From Paenibacillus koleovorans NBRC 103111 (GTDB lineage: Bacteria > Bacillota > Bacilli > Paenibacillales > NBRC-103111), in the NCBI RefSeq assembly GCF_004000845.1, contig NZ_BIMA01000007.1, positions 1-64,000 of the forward strand: a stretch of DNA of 64,000 bases. The letters are read 5' to 3'. Of this stretch, positions 17,156 to 26,030 are shown one piece after another; positions within the stretch are counted from its first letter, which is position 1, and the number at the start of each line of letters is the position of its first letter. A program made the position numbers and the translations under genes. Under the pieces are notes generated by a model that was not told the origin of the DNA, ran no database searches, and saw only the letters and a list, made by a program, of their open reading frames with translations.

Positions 17156-18079
17156 CTATTTGCGGAACATCGACTTCACCACGAACCCGACATTGGCGGG
17201 ACGTTCCGCGAGCCGGCGCATGAAGTAGCCGTACCAGTCGCGGCCGAACGGAACGTAGACCCGCATCTTGTAGCCCTCCGCGGCCAACTGCTGCTGCTGC
17301 CGGACGCTGATGCCGTACAGCATCTGGAACTCGAAGCGCGTCTTCGGGATGCCGCGTCTCGCCGTGAATTTTTTGACATGCCGGATGATCGCCTCGTCGT
17401 GTGTGGCCACCGCCGTATAATGCCCGTTCAGCATATGCCGCTCGATGATGGCGATGAAGTTCCGGTCCACGTCTTCCTTCTTGGGAAATGCGACTGCAGG
17501 CCGTTCCTTGTAGGCCCCCTTCACGAGACGCAGGTTCGGCGCTAGCGGCTTCAGCTTCTCGATATCGGCCCGGCTCTTGTACAAGTACGCTTGAATGACG
17601 ATGCCGATCACGTTCGGACCGAATTCCTCGCGCAGCTGGCGGAACAAGTCCAGCGCCGGCTGGTTGTGCGAGTAGTCCTCCATGTCGATGCGGACGAAAT
17701 TGCCGTATTGCCGGGCGCGCGACAGGATGGACCGCATATTGGCCAGGCACAGCTCCCGCGACAAGTCGAGTCCGAGCTGGGTCAGCTTGAGCGACAAGTG
17801 GGACTCCACCTTGGCCTCGTGAATGGCGTCGAGCGTACTGAGGCAGTAGCTCGTCGCTTCTTTGGCTTCTTCGGGCGTGGAGATGAATTCGCCCAGATGA
17901 TCGAGTGTCGCCGCGATGCCTTGGGCGTTCAGGCGACGCACGCTATCGAGCGCCTCTTCCAGCTCCACGCCCGCGACGAAGCGGCTTGCGCCGAGCCGCA
18001 GCCCGTATTTTTTGGCCGCCCGATTGGCCCATTTATTTCTCGACAAGAAGAGCAGGGTGCTGCGCATTAACGATTCCAT
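17156..18079 (-). CDS. putB: Proline dehydrogenase
   Basis: FAD-dependent oxidation of proline to pyrroline-5-carboxylate, the first step of proline breakdown, at the membrane face. The protein has 307 residues, the usual monofunctional length. Recognisable parts of the beta/alpha barrel are SLKLTQLGLD, VRIDMEDY, RLVKGAYKE, ATHDEAI and the C-terminal RVYVPFGRDWYGYFMRRLAE that contacts substrate and flavin. The start at 18079 is preceded by AGGAG at short spacing; one at 18100 is also possible. The partner P5C dehydrogenase is not in the window. No regulator is attached. Confidence 0.93.
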   Translation of the reverse strand: MESLMRSTLLFLSRNKWANRAAKKYGLRLGASRFVAGVELEEALDSVRRLNAQGIAATLDHLGEFISTPEEAKEATSYCLSTLDAIHEAKVESHLSLKLTQLGLDLSRELCLANMRSILSRARQYGNFVRIDMEDYSHNQPALDLFRQLREEFGPNVIGIVIQAYLYKSRADIEKLKPLAPNLRLVKGAYKERPAVAFPKKEDVDRNFIAIIERHMLNGHYTAVATHDEAIIRHVKKFTARRGIPKTRFEFQMLYGISVRQQQQLAAEGYKMRVYVPFGRDWYGYFMRRLAERPANVGFVVKSMFRK

Positions 18080-18150
18080 TCCATCGCTCCTGTTCCGCAT
18101 CGGTCTTTGCCGTTTATTACTATCCTATGCGGTAGGAAGGCGCATCCTGC

Positions 18151-20385
18151 TTACTCTCTGGCGGATAAAGTTTCCCGCGATACTTCCGTGTGACGGCTCG
18201 GCCAAAAGGCATGGCGCCCCAGCAGCGTCGTGATCGCCGGCACGAGAAACGGCCGCACGAGGAACGTGTCCAGCAATACGCCGATAGCGGTAATCGTCCC
18301 GAACTGGACGAGCACTTGGATCGGCAACGTCGCCAATACGGCGAAGGTGCCTGCCAGGATAAGTCCGGCGGAGGTGATGACAGAACCCGTCTCGCGGACC
18401 CCTTCCCGAATCGCCTGGCGCAACGGCATCGTTTTGCGTTTCTGCCAAATGCTCGAGATCATGAAGATGTTGTAATCTTCGCCTAGCGCGACCAGGAAGA
18501 CGAATGCGTACAGCGGGATGAAGCCTTGAATCGCATCGGTACCCATGAAGTGATGCAGGACGAGCCAGCCTAGGCCGAGTGCGGAGAAATAGGACAAGAT
18601 GACCGTACCCATCAAATAGAGCATAGCCGTGACCGACCGCAAGTAAGCAAGCAATAAGAAGGCGATCAGAGCGATGACGATCGGGATAATGACGCGGTCA
18701 TCGCGGTTGCTCGTCTGCTCGGTGTCGTACTGAGTGGCGGTTTGGCCGCCTACCCATACTTGCCGATCCGATTCCGCAATCCCTGCGGCACCTAGCGCCT
18801 GCTCCGCCTGCTGCTTCAAGTCGGGGATCAGCGCGGAGGCTTCCGACGAATACGGATTGAGGTTTAGCTTAAGTGTGACGGAAATAAGCTCGGTATTCGT
18901 TTTGCCTTTCTCAGGCTTCGAGACCGAAGCGGCGTAAGGCAGCTTGGCTAATGTTTCCTGCAAAGCCACCGGCTTGCCCTTCGTATCGACGATGATCTGG
19001 ACAGGGGCTAATTCGCCCGGCGACAGCCGCTCTCCGATCGTGGCGAAGCCTTCTCGAGACGGCATGTCCTTCGGGAACGAAGAGAGAATATCGTAAGTGT
19101 ATCGGATTTGCGTGGCATACCCGGCAAGCCCGCCAAGCAGCACAACAGTAACTATTAAGATGAGCCACGGCTTCTCGACGACAAGCGACCCGAGCTTGCG
19201 GCCGATACGGCCTTTCTCCCTAAGCTGGGGAATCGGCTTCCCGCGTTTCACCGCGCGCTCCCGGAGCATCTCGTCTGTCCGAGGCACGAACGGATAGAAG
19301 GAGCCGCGCCCGAAGATGGCGAGCAGCGCAGGCACCAGCGTCAAGCTGGCGATGCTCATGACGAGGATCGAAAGGCTGAACGGCACGGCGAACCGTTGGT
19401 ACGCGCCGTACTCCGCGAATGCCAGCGCCAGCAGAGACAGCACAACCGTGAAGCCGCTCATCGCGATCGCGCCGGTCGAGCTGAAGAGCGCCTTGCGCAG
19501 CGCAACGCCTTTATCCCGCTCTTCGGTCAGCAGCTGGCGGAAGCGGGCGATGAGGAACAGGCAATAGTCGGTCCCGGCGCCGAACAGCAGAACGGTCATG
19601 ATCGAGATCGACTGGGCGTCGATCGTAATCCAGCCGAGCTGCGCCAGCTTGCCGAGCACCGGGCTGATGACGCCGTAGGCGAAGGCAACGCCGACAAGCG
19701 GGATGAGCGCGAGGATCGGCGATCGATATATAAGTAAAAGCAACACCAGGACGAGCAGGACGGTGGAGAGCAACAGAGTGACGTCGGCGTTTTTGAACAG
19801 TGCCGTTGCGTCGACTTGGATTCCTACGGGACCGGTTATGCGAACGCTAAGTTCCGTTGAAGTGCGCTCGGCTTCGAACGGGTCACCGCCTGCGATCGCC
19901 TTGGCCTTCTCCTTGACGCTCTCTATGTTTTCCTTCAATATATCCGTATCGGCGTTCATGTTGAAGAAGACAGGTGTCACTAGCGTACTGCGATCGGCGG
20001 AAAGCTGCTCCTTCAGCGCAGGCAGCGGGATCTGGTGAAGCGGTGGAACGAAAGACGTCTCCGGCAGCGGCTCCTGTGCCAGAGATTGCAGCAGCTTTTG
20101 CGCGCTTTGCAGATCGGAGTCTGTTAATCCGCCGTCCCGGTGCCATACGAGCAAGGCGGGCACACCGGCCGTGCCGGGGAACTGCTCCTTCACGATCCGA
20201 TCGGCTTGCACCGATGGGAACGACTCGTCCAAATTCGGCGCGTTGTTGATTTCCTGGCTGTTCACCGCGGGCCACAGCATGCTGAGCATCGCTGCGAGCA
20301 CGACCCAGACGACTAAGGTGATCCATTTGGTGCGCGGACCTGCCACCCAATGGCCGAAACGTTGCAAGAATGGTTCTTTGTTCAT
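18151..20385 (-). CDS. MMPL family (RND superfamily) transporter
   Basis: A 744-residue membrane transporter with the RND/MMPL layout: one N-terminal membrane segment, a large extracytoplasmic loop (residues about 45-190), five segments, then the same pattern repeated. Proton-relay motifs are seen as GAGTDYCLFLIARF and ALGEDYNIFMIS. Members export lipids, drugs or hydrophobic peptides. AGGAGG lies 13 bases before the ATG; a longer start would need an upstream codon without signal. It is divergent from a TetR repressor gene, which is the usual arrangement for a repressor-controlled exporter. The substrate is unknown. Confidence 0.93.
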   Translation of the reverse strand: MNKEPFLQRFGHWVAGPRTKWITLVVWVVLAAMLSMLWPAVNSQEINNAPNLDESFPSVQADRIVKEQFPGTAGVPALLVWHRDGGLTDSDLQSAQKLLQSLAQEPLPETSFVPPLHQIPLPALKEQLSADRSTLVTPVFFNMNADTDILKENIESVKEKAKAIAGGDPFEAERTSTELSVRITGPVGIQVDATALFKNADVTLLLSTVLLVLVLLLLIYRSPILALIPLVGVAFAYGVISPVLGKLAQLGWITIDAQSISIMTVLLFGAGTDYCLFLIARFRQLLTEERDKGVALRKALFSSTGAIAMSGFTVVLSLLALAFAEYGAYQRFAVPFSLSILVMSIASLTLVPALLAIFGRGSFYPFVPRTDEMLRERAVKRGKPIPQLREKGRIGRKLGSLVVEKPWLILIVTVVLLGGLAGYATQIRYTYDILSSFPKDMPSREGFATIGERLSPGELAPVQIIVDTKGKPVALQETLAKLPYAASVSKPEKGKTNTELISVTLKLNLNPYSSEASALIPDLKQQAEQALGAAGIAESDRQVWVGGQTATQYDTEQTSNRDDRVIIPIVIALIAFLLLAYLRSVTAMLYLMGTVILSYFSALGLGWLVLHHFMGTDAIQGFIPLYAFVFLVALGEDYNIFMISSIWQKRKTMPLRQAIREGVRETGSVITSAGLILAGTFAVLATLPIQVLVQFGTITAIGVLLDTFLVRPFLVPAITTLLGRHAFWPSRHTEVSRETLSARE

Positions 20386-20441
20386 AATCGGGCTGGAACC
20401 TCCTAGTGTTGAAATGATAATATTAATTATATATACCGGAA

Positions 20442-20453
20442 GGTTAATTAAAC
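20442..20453. promoter_or_regulatory. Possible TetR operator
   Basis: GGTTAATTAAAC is a near-palindrome centred on TTAATTAA in the 113-bp divergent gap between the MMPL and TetR genes. Only position and symmetry support it. Confidence 0.35.
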
Positions 20454-20498
20454 AAGCGCCAATTGTGTGAACGACCGAACGGGGAAGGAGTGTGCATA

Positions 20499-21122
20499 AT
20501 GAAACCAACTATGAAACGATCTCCAGGTCGCCCGAAGCATAATTCGGAAGGGCCCACGGTAAGGGATTCCATCCTGAAAGCTGCCTCCTTTTTATTCATG
20601 GAGCGGGGTTTCGAGCATGTTTCGCTGGAGCAGATCGCCCAGGCATGCGGCGTTACTAAAGCTTCTCTCTACTATTATTTCAATAATAAAGCCACCTTGT
20701 TCGCAGCTGCCATCATACAGATGATGGGGAATATACGATTTTACACGCAGCAGCTACTAGAGCGGGAAGGGACGTTGAGGGAACGGATGAAGGCGGTGGC
20801 GGCCGCCCACTTGAGAACGCCTCATTTCGACTTCGAGAGCATGATGCGGGAAGCGAGAGGAGCGCTCACGAAGCAGCAGATGGCAGACATTCGTGAGGCG
20901 GAAGAATCGGTTCACGAGCTCGTAGCCGAATCGTTCCGTCAGGCGATGGAGCGGGGGGAAATCAACCGTGTCCGTCCGCTGCTCGCCGCGCATACGTTCG
21001 CTTCCGCGATGATGATCCGCAATCGGGGTTTTCGGGGACTGGCCGAAAACCCCGACGACGCGGCGGAAGAAATCGTGCAACTTCTGTGGTCGGGGCTGCT
21101 GCCTCGAAACGAAGAGGGGTAA
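20499..21122 (+). CDS. TetR/AcrR family transcriptional regulator
   Basis: A 207-residue repressor. The N-terminal helix-turn-helix has the typical FERVS-like start and VTKASLYYYFNNKATLF recognition helix (residues about 45-65), after a basic leader (KRSPGRPKHN). The C-terminal helices form the ligand pocket. AAGGAG is spaced eight bases from the ATG. Divergent orientation to the MMPL transporter suggests it represses that gene and itself, with release by the exported compound. Confidence 0.93.
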   Translation: MKPTMKRSPGRPKHNSEGPTVRDSILKAASFLFMERGFEHVSLEQIAQACGVTKASLYYYFNNKATLFAAAIIQMMGNIRFYTQQLLEREGTLRERMKAVAAAHLRTPHFDFESMMREARGALTKQQMADIREAEESVHELVAESFRQAMERGEINRVRPLLAAHTFASAMMIRNRGFRGLAENPDDAAEEIVQLLWSGLLPRNEEG

Positions 21123-21146
21123 GGAACGCCTCGGTCGAAGCCTGGA

Positions 21147-22226
21147 TTAACGTTCGTGGAACAAGCCGGAAGCTTTCAACTGGGCGAAAAATTGCTCGAA
21201 TTGCGGAATCGTAAGCTGCTGCTCCGCGTCGGACAGAGCGGTGGGCGGATCGGGATGTACTTCAATCATGATGCCGTCGGCCCCTGCCGCGAGCGCGGCC
21301 TTGGCACAGGGCAGCATAATCTCCTTGCGGCCCGTCGAATGCGCGACGTCGACCAGTACGGGGAGATGGCTCTCCTGCTTGAGCAGCGGCACGGCGGAAA
21401 TGTCTAGCGTATTCCGCGTCCATTTCTCGTATGTCCGTATTCCACGCTCGATCAGCATCACCTGGCTATTGCCGCCGGCAACGACATATTCGGCGGCGTG
21501 CAGGAACTCATCCATCGTCGCAGCCAGACCCCGTTTCAGAAGAACGGGAATCCGCGCTTCGCCGGCGGCCTTCAGCAGCTCGAAGTTTTGCATGTTGCGC
21601 GCTCCGATCTGAATGACGTCGATGTACTGCTGGGCGAGCTCGATATGATTCGGGTGCACGATTTCGCTGATCGTGACGAGGTCGAATTCATCCGCCACCT
21701 CCTTCAAAATGCGCAGCCCTTCCACTCCAAGCCCCTGGAAATCATAAGGGGACGTGCGGGGCTTGAACGCTCCGCCGCGAATAACGCGAACGCCTGCCGC
21801 TTTCATAGCCGCCGCTACCGTGCGCACTTGCTCGTAGCTCTCGACCGAACACGGACCGGCTACCATCAGGTGAGCGCCGCCGCCAATCAAGATGTCCTTC
21901 GCCTGTACAACCGTATCTTCGCTTTGCCGTTTGCGGCTGACGAGCAGCTGTTTTCTGGCGTCCGGCTTTTGCAGCTCGAGCGACGCTTTGAAAATATGCT
22001 TGAACAGCTGTTTGATCGTCGCATCGTCGAACGGGCCTTCGTTCAGCTCCGCCAGCTCACCCAGCATTTGGTTTTCCCGTGCCGGATCAAATTTGGCCAC
22101 ACCTTGCGCTTCCTTTATGATTCCGATTTCCTGGGCAATTCGGCCTCTGCGGCTGAGTAACCCGAGCAAGTCTTTGTTGATCGCGTCCAGCTCTTCGCGC
22201 AGACGCTCCAGCTCCATGCTGCTCAT
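21147..22226 (-). CDS. aroA: Bifunctional chorismate mutase / 3-deoxy-7-phosphoheptulonate synthase
   Basis: First enzyme of the shikimate pathway (phosphoenolpyruvate plus erythrose-4-phosphate to DAHP) fused to an N-terminal chorismate mutase that serves as the feedback sensor for prephenate and chorismate. The protein has 359 residues, as in Bacillus AroA(G). The AroQ-type mutase covers residues about 1-90 ([20 protein letters not shown]), the KdsA-like DAHP synthase barrel residues 105-355 ([37 protein letters not shown]). AAGGAGAG lies ahead of the ATG. A T-box leader upstream couples expression to tRNA charging. The gene stands alone, not in a trp or aro operon. Confidence 0.96.
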   Translation of the reverse strand: MSSMELERLREELDAINKDLLGLLSRRGRIAQEIGIIKEAQGVAKFDPARENQMLGELAELNEGPFDDATIKQLFKHIFKASLELQKPDARKQLLVSRKRQSEDTVVQAKDILIGGGAHLMVAGPCSVESYEQVRTVAAAMKAAGVRVIRGGAFKPRTSPYDFQGLGVEGLRILKEVADEFDLVTISEIVHPNHIELAQQYIDVIQIGARNMQNFELLKAAGEARIPVLLKRGLAATMDEFLHAAEYVVAGGNSQVMLIERGIRTYEKWTRNTLDISAVPLLKQESHLPVLVDVAHSTGRKEIMLPCAKAALAAGADGIMIEVHPDPPTALSDAEQQLTIPQFEQFFAQLKASGLFHER

Positions 22227-22263
22227 ATGTCCTCTCTCCTTTTCGAAGTTTTTGGTGAAAATA

Positions 22264-22550
22264 AAAAAAGGTCCCCATCCGACAAGGGACGGGGAACCGC
22301 GGTACCACCCTAATTAGCGCGTACGCTCCGAAGCCGGCAACAGCCAGAGGAACGACGCCTCACTTTAGCACGTTAACGGCGTGCGGCCGAATCGCCTCTA
22401 CAGCCGCACGCCGGTTGGCGAACGGGTTCAAGAATCCGCTCCGGAGCGAACTTCGGCCGGCGTTTCCCTCAGCGCGCTCTCAGTCGGTGGCGCGCCGTCC
22501 CTGACAAGGACGTCTCGGCTTACTTTTCTCCGTCATCGCTTTGCAAATAT
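22264..22550 (-). promoter_or_regulatory. T-box riboswitch leader of aroA, probably Phe-responsive
   Basis: The T-box sequence AGGGTGGTACCGCGG lies at 22297-22311 and is followed by a terminator stem (GGTTCCCC...GGGGACC) and seven Ts. An upstream stem I is visible, with GAAGTTCGC at 22446-22454; the likely specifier is UUC (22448-22450), placed as CUC is in the leuS leader of this window. The variable T-box base is U, which pairs with discriminator A73. This suits tRNA-Phe and does not suit tRNA-Trp (G73). Charged tRNA would stop transcription before aroA. Confidence 0.9.
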
Positions 22551-22560
22551 ATTGTATCCT

Positions 22561-22590
22561 ACAATAAGTCGCCCAGCATGTCCTTGTCAA
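22561..22590 (-). promoter_or_regulatory. Sigma-A promoter of the aroA leader
   Basis: On the minus strand, TTGACA (22585-22590), 18-bp spacer, TATTGT (22561-22566). Confidence 0.65.
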
Positions 22591-22695
22591 GCCCATTTAC
22601 AAAAACTTGAAGGCGTATAGGCGAATGTCCGTGCAAACCGGGGCGAGCCGGAATACGATAGGGTAAACGGAAATTCCAGGATAGGAGCCCGGCTA

Positions 22696-22779
22696 ATGAG
22701 TAAAAATCCGCGTATCATGGCGCTCGTGCTCGTGCTGTTTTTGCTATTAATCATCGCCTTGTTGTTCCTGATCGGGTGA
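22696..22779 (+). CDS. 27-residue single-span membrane peptide
   Basis: A small open frame starting MSKNPRIMALVLVLF and continuing as an almost purely aliphatic helix to a Gly stop. AGGAG lies eight bases before the ATG. The charged N-terminus and 20-residue hydrophobic span would make a membrane-embedded peptide. It resembles in size and composition the short sporulation membrane peptides of Bacillus (YjcZ-like), and lies 136 bp ahead of spoVAC on the same strand, but sequence identity to a known family cannot be claimed. Confidence 0.55.
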   Translation: MSKNPRIMALVLVLFLLLIIALLFLIG

Positions 22780-22915
22780 CGTGTCGGTTGCCTGATCCAT
22801 CACACGCCAGCTTCTGCCCTACTCGCAGAGGCTTTTTTGTCGTACCTCCGCTTTGGATAACCCGCAAGTTCTTTACATATCCTAACATTCAAATTGCACA
22901 AGGAGCTGAACCCAT

Positions 22916-23386
22916 TTGGCGAATTCATCCAAGCAGCCGACGCCCGCCCAGCAAAAATATCAACAGCTGGCCAAAAAAAACGAGCCGCCGCGCCCGATTC
23001 TGAAAAATTGCATTCGTGCCTTCTTGGCAGGGGGCGTGATTTGTCTGATCGGACAATGCCTGCGCGAGCTGTTCATCCATCAATTCAATTTCACGGAGAA
23101 AACGGCGGGCAACCCGACCGTGGCGATTCTCATTCTGATCTCGGTCATCCTGACCAGCTTGGGCGTCTACGACAAAATCGCGCAATGGGCCGGGGCAGGA
23201 TCAGCCGTGCCGGTAACGGGATTCGCGAACTCGATGGCATCGGCGGCGATCGAGCATCGCAGCGAAGGGCTCGTGTTGGGCGTAGGCTCGAACATGTTCA
23301 AGCTGGCCGGCTCCGTCATCGTCTACGGTACGGTTGCGGCGTTCGTCGTCGGGATCGTCCATATGCTTCTGGACATAGGAGGGTAA
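22916..23386 (+). CDS. spoVAC: Stage V sporulation protein AC
   Basis: Inner spore membrane protein of the SpoVA channel that moves calcium-dipicolinate into the forespore and releases it in germination; SpoVAC acts as a mechanosensitive channel subunit. The protein has 156 residues: a polar N-terminus, then membrane segments (FLAGGVICLIGQ, VAILILISVILTSLGVYD, IVYGTVAAFVVGIVHMLL) and the conserved AGAGSAVPVTGFANSMASAA motif. The start is TTG 22916 behind AAGGAG. It is followed three bases later by spoVAD and then spoVAE, the minimal spoVA set. Expression by forespore sigma-G is known for the family; no clear sigma-G box was picked out. Confidence 0.95.
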   Translation: MANSSKQPTPAQQKYQQLAKKNEPPRPILKNCIRAFLAGGVICLIGQCLRELFIHQFNFTEKTAGNPTVAILILISVILTSLGVYDKIAQWAGAGSAVPVTGFANSMASAAIEHRSEGLVLGVGSNMFKLAGSVIVYGTVAAFVVGIVHMLLDIGG

Positions 23387-23389
23387 GCG

Positions 23390-24406
23390 ATGCTGAGAGG
23401 ACAGCAAACATGGGTTTTCCATAACCGGCCTGTCATTATTTCCCGCGCGACGATCGTGGGCCCGGATGAAGGGGAAGGGCCGCTGGCCGCCGAATTCGAC
23501 AAAGTCCATGAGGACAACAAATTCGGGGAAGATTCCTGGGAAAAATCGGAGCGCAAGCTGATGGAGGAGGCGGCCCAGCTCGCCTTGCAGAAGGCGAAGC
23601 TGCAGCCGGGCGACGTTCAGTTCTACATCGGCGGCGACTTGATGAACCAGATCATCAGCAACAGCTTCGCCGCGCGGACGCTCTCGATCCCGTACATCGG
23701 CGTGTTCGGGGCTTGCTCCACATCGATGGAGACGCTCGCGCTCGCCTCGATGCTCGTGAACAGCAAGTCGGCGAAGCATGCGCTGGCCGGCACATGCAGC
23801 CACAACTGCACGGCGGAGAAGCAGTTCCGCTATCCGACCGAGTATGGCTCTCAGAAGCCGCCGACGGCGCAGTTTACGGTAACCGGCGCCGGCGCGGCCA
23901 TCGTGGCGGAGAGCGGAGACGGCCCGGTCGTGACAGCCGCGACGATCGGCAAGGTGATCGATATGGGCATCAAGGACCCGTTCAATATGGGGGCGGCGAT
24001 GGCTCCGGCGGCAGTCGATACGATCCAGGCGCATTTCCGCGATATGGCGGTCCAGCCGTCGTACTATGATTTGATCGTCACCGGCGACTTGGCCTCGGTC
24101 GGGTATACGATTGCGAACGAGATGTTCACGCAGAACGGGATCCCGATGAACCAGACGAAGTACAAGGACTGCGGTCTGATGATCTACGACATCCAGAAGC
24201 AGAACGTGCAGGCGGGCGGAAGCGGCTGCGGCTGCTCGGCGACCGTCACGTACGGGCATATATTGAACCAGGTGGCCAAGGGCGAGCTGAAGCGGGTGTT
24301 GGTCGTGGCTACGGGGGCCTTGTTGTCGCCGTTGTCGTTCCAGCAAGGGGAGAGCATTCCATGTATCGCGCATGCCGTCTCCATCGAAAGCGGGGTGAAC
24401 AGCTAA
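23390..24406 (+). CDS. spoVAD: Stage V sporulation protein AD
   Basis: Soluble, membrane-associated SpoVA subunit that binds dipicolinic acid. The 338-residue protein has the thiolase-like fold, seen in [16 protein letters not shown] around the active-site cysteine position and in the [17 protein letters not shown] and [10 protein letters not shown] segments. It is directly after spoVAC and one base before spoVAE, so the three are one transcript. Length and motifs are normal. Confidence 0.96.
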   Translation: MLRGQQTWVFHNRPVIISRATIVGPDEGEGPLAAEFDKVHEDNKFGEDSWEKSERKLMEEAAQLALQKAKLQPGDVQFYIGGDLMNQIISNSFAARTLSIPYIGVFGACSTSMETLALASMLVNSKSAKHALAGTCSHNCTAEKQFRYPTEYGSQKPPTAQFTVTGAGAAIVAESGDGPVVTAATIGKVIDMGIKDPFNMGAAMAPAAVDTIQAHFRDMAVQPSYYDLIVTGDLASVGYTIANEMFTQNGIPMNQTKYKDCGLMIYDIQKQNVQAGGSGCGCSATVTYGHILNQVAKGELKRVLVVATGALLSPLSFQQGESIPCIAHAVSIESGVNS

Positions 24407-24407
24407 C

Positions 24408-24782
24408 ATGGATGGAATGCAGTTTGTTTGGGCGTTTGTCTTCGGCGGGCTGATCTGCGTGCTGGGGCAGCTCATGTTCGATGTGCTGAAGCTGACGCCG
24501 GCCCATACGATGAGCACTCTGGTCGTGCTTGGCGCCATATTCGACGGGATCGTGATCGGAGAGAAAAGCTTGTACGACCGGTTCATCGAGTTCGCCGGAG
24601 CGGGCGCGACCGTGCCGATAACGAGCTTCGGGGACGCCCTTGTGCACGGGGCGCTGGCGGAATACAAAATTCACGGCTGGATCGGGATCATCACCGGGAT
24701 CTTCGACTTGACGAGTGCGGGCATCTCCGCGGCGATCATTTTCTCCTTCCTGGCGGCGCTGGTGGCCAAGCCCAAGGGGTAG
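24408..24782 (+). CDS. spoVAE: Stage V sporulation protein AE
   Basis: A 124-residue membrane protein of the SpoVA complex (the SpoVAEb form). It has the same fold family as SpoVAC, with the related motif [20 protein letters not shown], and four hydrophobic segments. It starts one base after the spoVAD stop. A strong terminator follows, closing the operon at three genes instead of the seven-gene Bacillus spoVA operon. Confidence 0.95.
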   Translation: MDGMQFVWAFVFGGLICVLGQLMFDVLKLTPAHTMSTLVVLGAIFDGIVIGEKSLYDRFIEFAGAGATVPITSFGDALVHGALAEYKIHGWIGIITGIFDLTSAGISAAIIFSFLAALVAKPKG

Positions 24783-24795
24783 ACAGCTTTTTGGA

Positions 24796-24833
24796 ACGCA
24801 TTCGCTTGCTCTCAAGCGGATGCGTTTTTTTTG
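24796..24833 (+). terminator. Terminator of the spoVA operon
   Basis: A 14-bp stem, AACGCATTCGCTTG / CAAGCGGATGCGTT with one G-U pair, and an eight-T run. Confidence 0.95.
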
Positions 24834-24933
24834 ATCGCTTCAACCCGCGCCATTATCCGACAGTTACTTTTTACAAGTGCCTAATTTTGTTCGGAAAGCA
24901 ATAGGCTGATAATACAAATTTTTCTGTAAGGAC

Positions 24934-24981
24934 GGGTACTATACGGCTATTTTCAATTCCTGTAAGATAGAATCAGTACCC
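24934..24981. promoter_or_regulatory. GGGTACT inverted repeat ahead of the MoxR operon
   Basis: GGGTACT (24934-24940) and AGTACCC (24975-24981) form perfect 7-bp inverted arms 34 bp apart, downstream of a possible promoter (TTGTTC 24887, GATAAT 24908) and 63 bp before the ATPase start. It may be an operator pair or a leader hairpin. Otherwise this 260-bp gap shows nothing. Confidence 0.4.
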
Positions 24982-25044
24982 TTGTATCCTAATAATGACG
25001 AACGCCATGGTGGAGAGAGTGACTCAAAGGAGGAGCAGATCGAA

Positions 25045-26004
25045 ATGGACGCATTGTTCAGCGAAGACGTACGCCTGTTGAAAGGAATTCAAGCCAATTT
25101 AAGCTCCTGTATTCTCGGTAAAGAAAAAGAGATCGAACTGCTGCTCACCGCGATGCTGGCCGGTGGCCACGTGTTGCTAGAGGACGTCCCGGGGACGGGC
25201 AAAACCTTATTAATTAAAGCGCTTGCAAGATCCATAAACGGTCAGTTCCGCCGAATTCAATGCAACCCCGATCTGCTGCCTACCGATATCACCGGCGTGT
25301 CCATATTCCACCCGAAGGAAGAGGAGTTTATTTTCCGTCCGGGTCCGGTTCAGACGAACATCCTGCTCGCCGACGAGATCAACCGCGCTACGACGAAGAC
25401 GCAGTCCGCCTTGCTGGAAGCGATGGAAGAGCGTGCGGTCACGGTGGACGGCGTCGCTTACCACTTGCCGACCCCGTTCCTGCTGATGGCGACGCAGAAC
25501 CCGATCGACTTCGAAGGCACGTATGTGCTGCCGGAGGCGCAGCTGGATCGGTTCATGATGAAATTTTCGCTGGGCTATCCGGATCACGACACGGAGAAAA
25601 GGATGCTGTTCGCCCAAGCAGGCGGCCATCCGGTCGACACGCTGCAGCCGGTAGTCGAGGTGCAGCGCGTGCTCGAGATGCAGAAGCGGGTCCGCGAAGT
25701 GCATGTCGACGACGCCGTCGCCGACTACGTGGTCTCGCTGACGCGCAAGACGAGAGAGCACACCTCCGTCCTGCTCGGAGCAAGCCCGCGGGCCACTTTG
25801 TCACTCATGCAGGCTGCCAAAGCCTACGCTTACGTCCAGGGACGCGACTACGTCATACCGGACGATATCAAGACGCTAGTGCCTAGCGTGCTTGGCCATC
25901 GTATGATTTTGCACTCGGAAGCCCGGATCGAAGGCACGACGCTTGACACCGTGTTCGAATCGATCTACTCCCAGGTGCGGGTACCGATTCGAATCGAGAA
26001 ATGA
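25045..26004 (+). CDS. MoxR family AAA+ ATPase
   Basis: A 319-residue cytoplasmic AAA+ ATPase of the MoxR group, thought to act as a chaperone or metal-insertion helper for neighbouring von Willebrand/DUF58 proteins. Walker A is EDVPGTGKT (residues about 44-52), Walker B LLADEINRA, and sensor and lid segments follow (MATQNPIDFEGTY; SPRATLSLMQAAKA). AAGGAGGAG is well spaced from ATG 25045. It heads a three-gene operon with the DUF58 and transglutaminase genes, a conserved trio in Bacillus and Paenibacillus. Confidence 0.93.
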   Translation: MDALFSEDVRLLKGIQANLSSCILGKEKEIELLLTAMLAGGHVLLEDVPGTGKTLLIKALARSINGQFRRIQCNPDLLPTDITGVSIFHPKEEEFIFRPGPVQTNILLADEINRATTKTQSALLEAMEERAVTVDGVAYHLPTPFLLMATQNPIDFEGTYVLPEAQLDRFMMKFSLGYPDHDTEKRMLFAQAGGHPVDTLQPVVEVQRVLEMQKRVREVHVDDAVADYVVSLTRKTREHTSVLLGASPRATLSLMQAAKAYAYVQGRDYVIPDDIKTLVPSVLGHRMILHSEARIEGTTLDTVFESIYSQVRVPIRIEK

Positions 26005-26030
26005 TTGTCGCGAAGACGAGGTGATGAGAT

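Noticed and set aside
22264-22550. Tryptophan specificity for the aroA T-box
   Set aside because: No UGG is at the aligned specifier site, and the variable T-box base U does not suit the G73 of bacterial tRNA-Trp.
23201-24667. 488-codon minus-strand open frame over spoVAC-spoVAD-spoVAE
   Set aside because: Spans three recognised spoVA genes in antisense and has no family resemblance.
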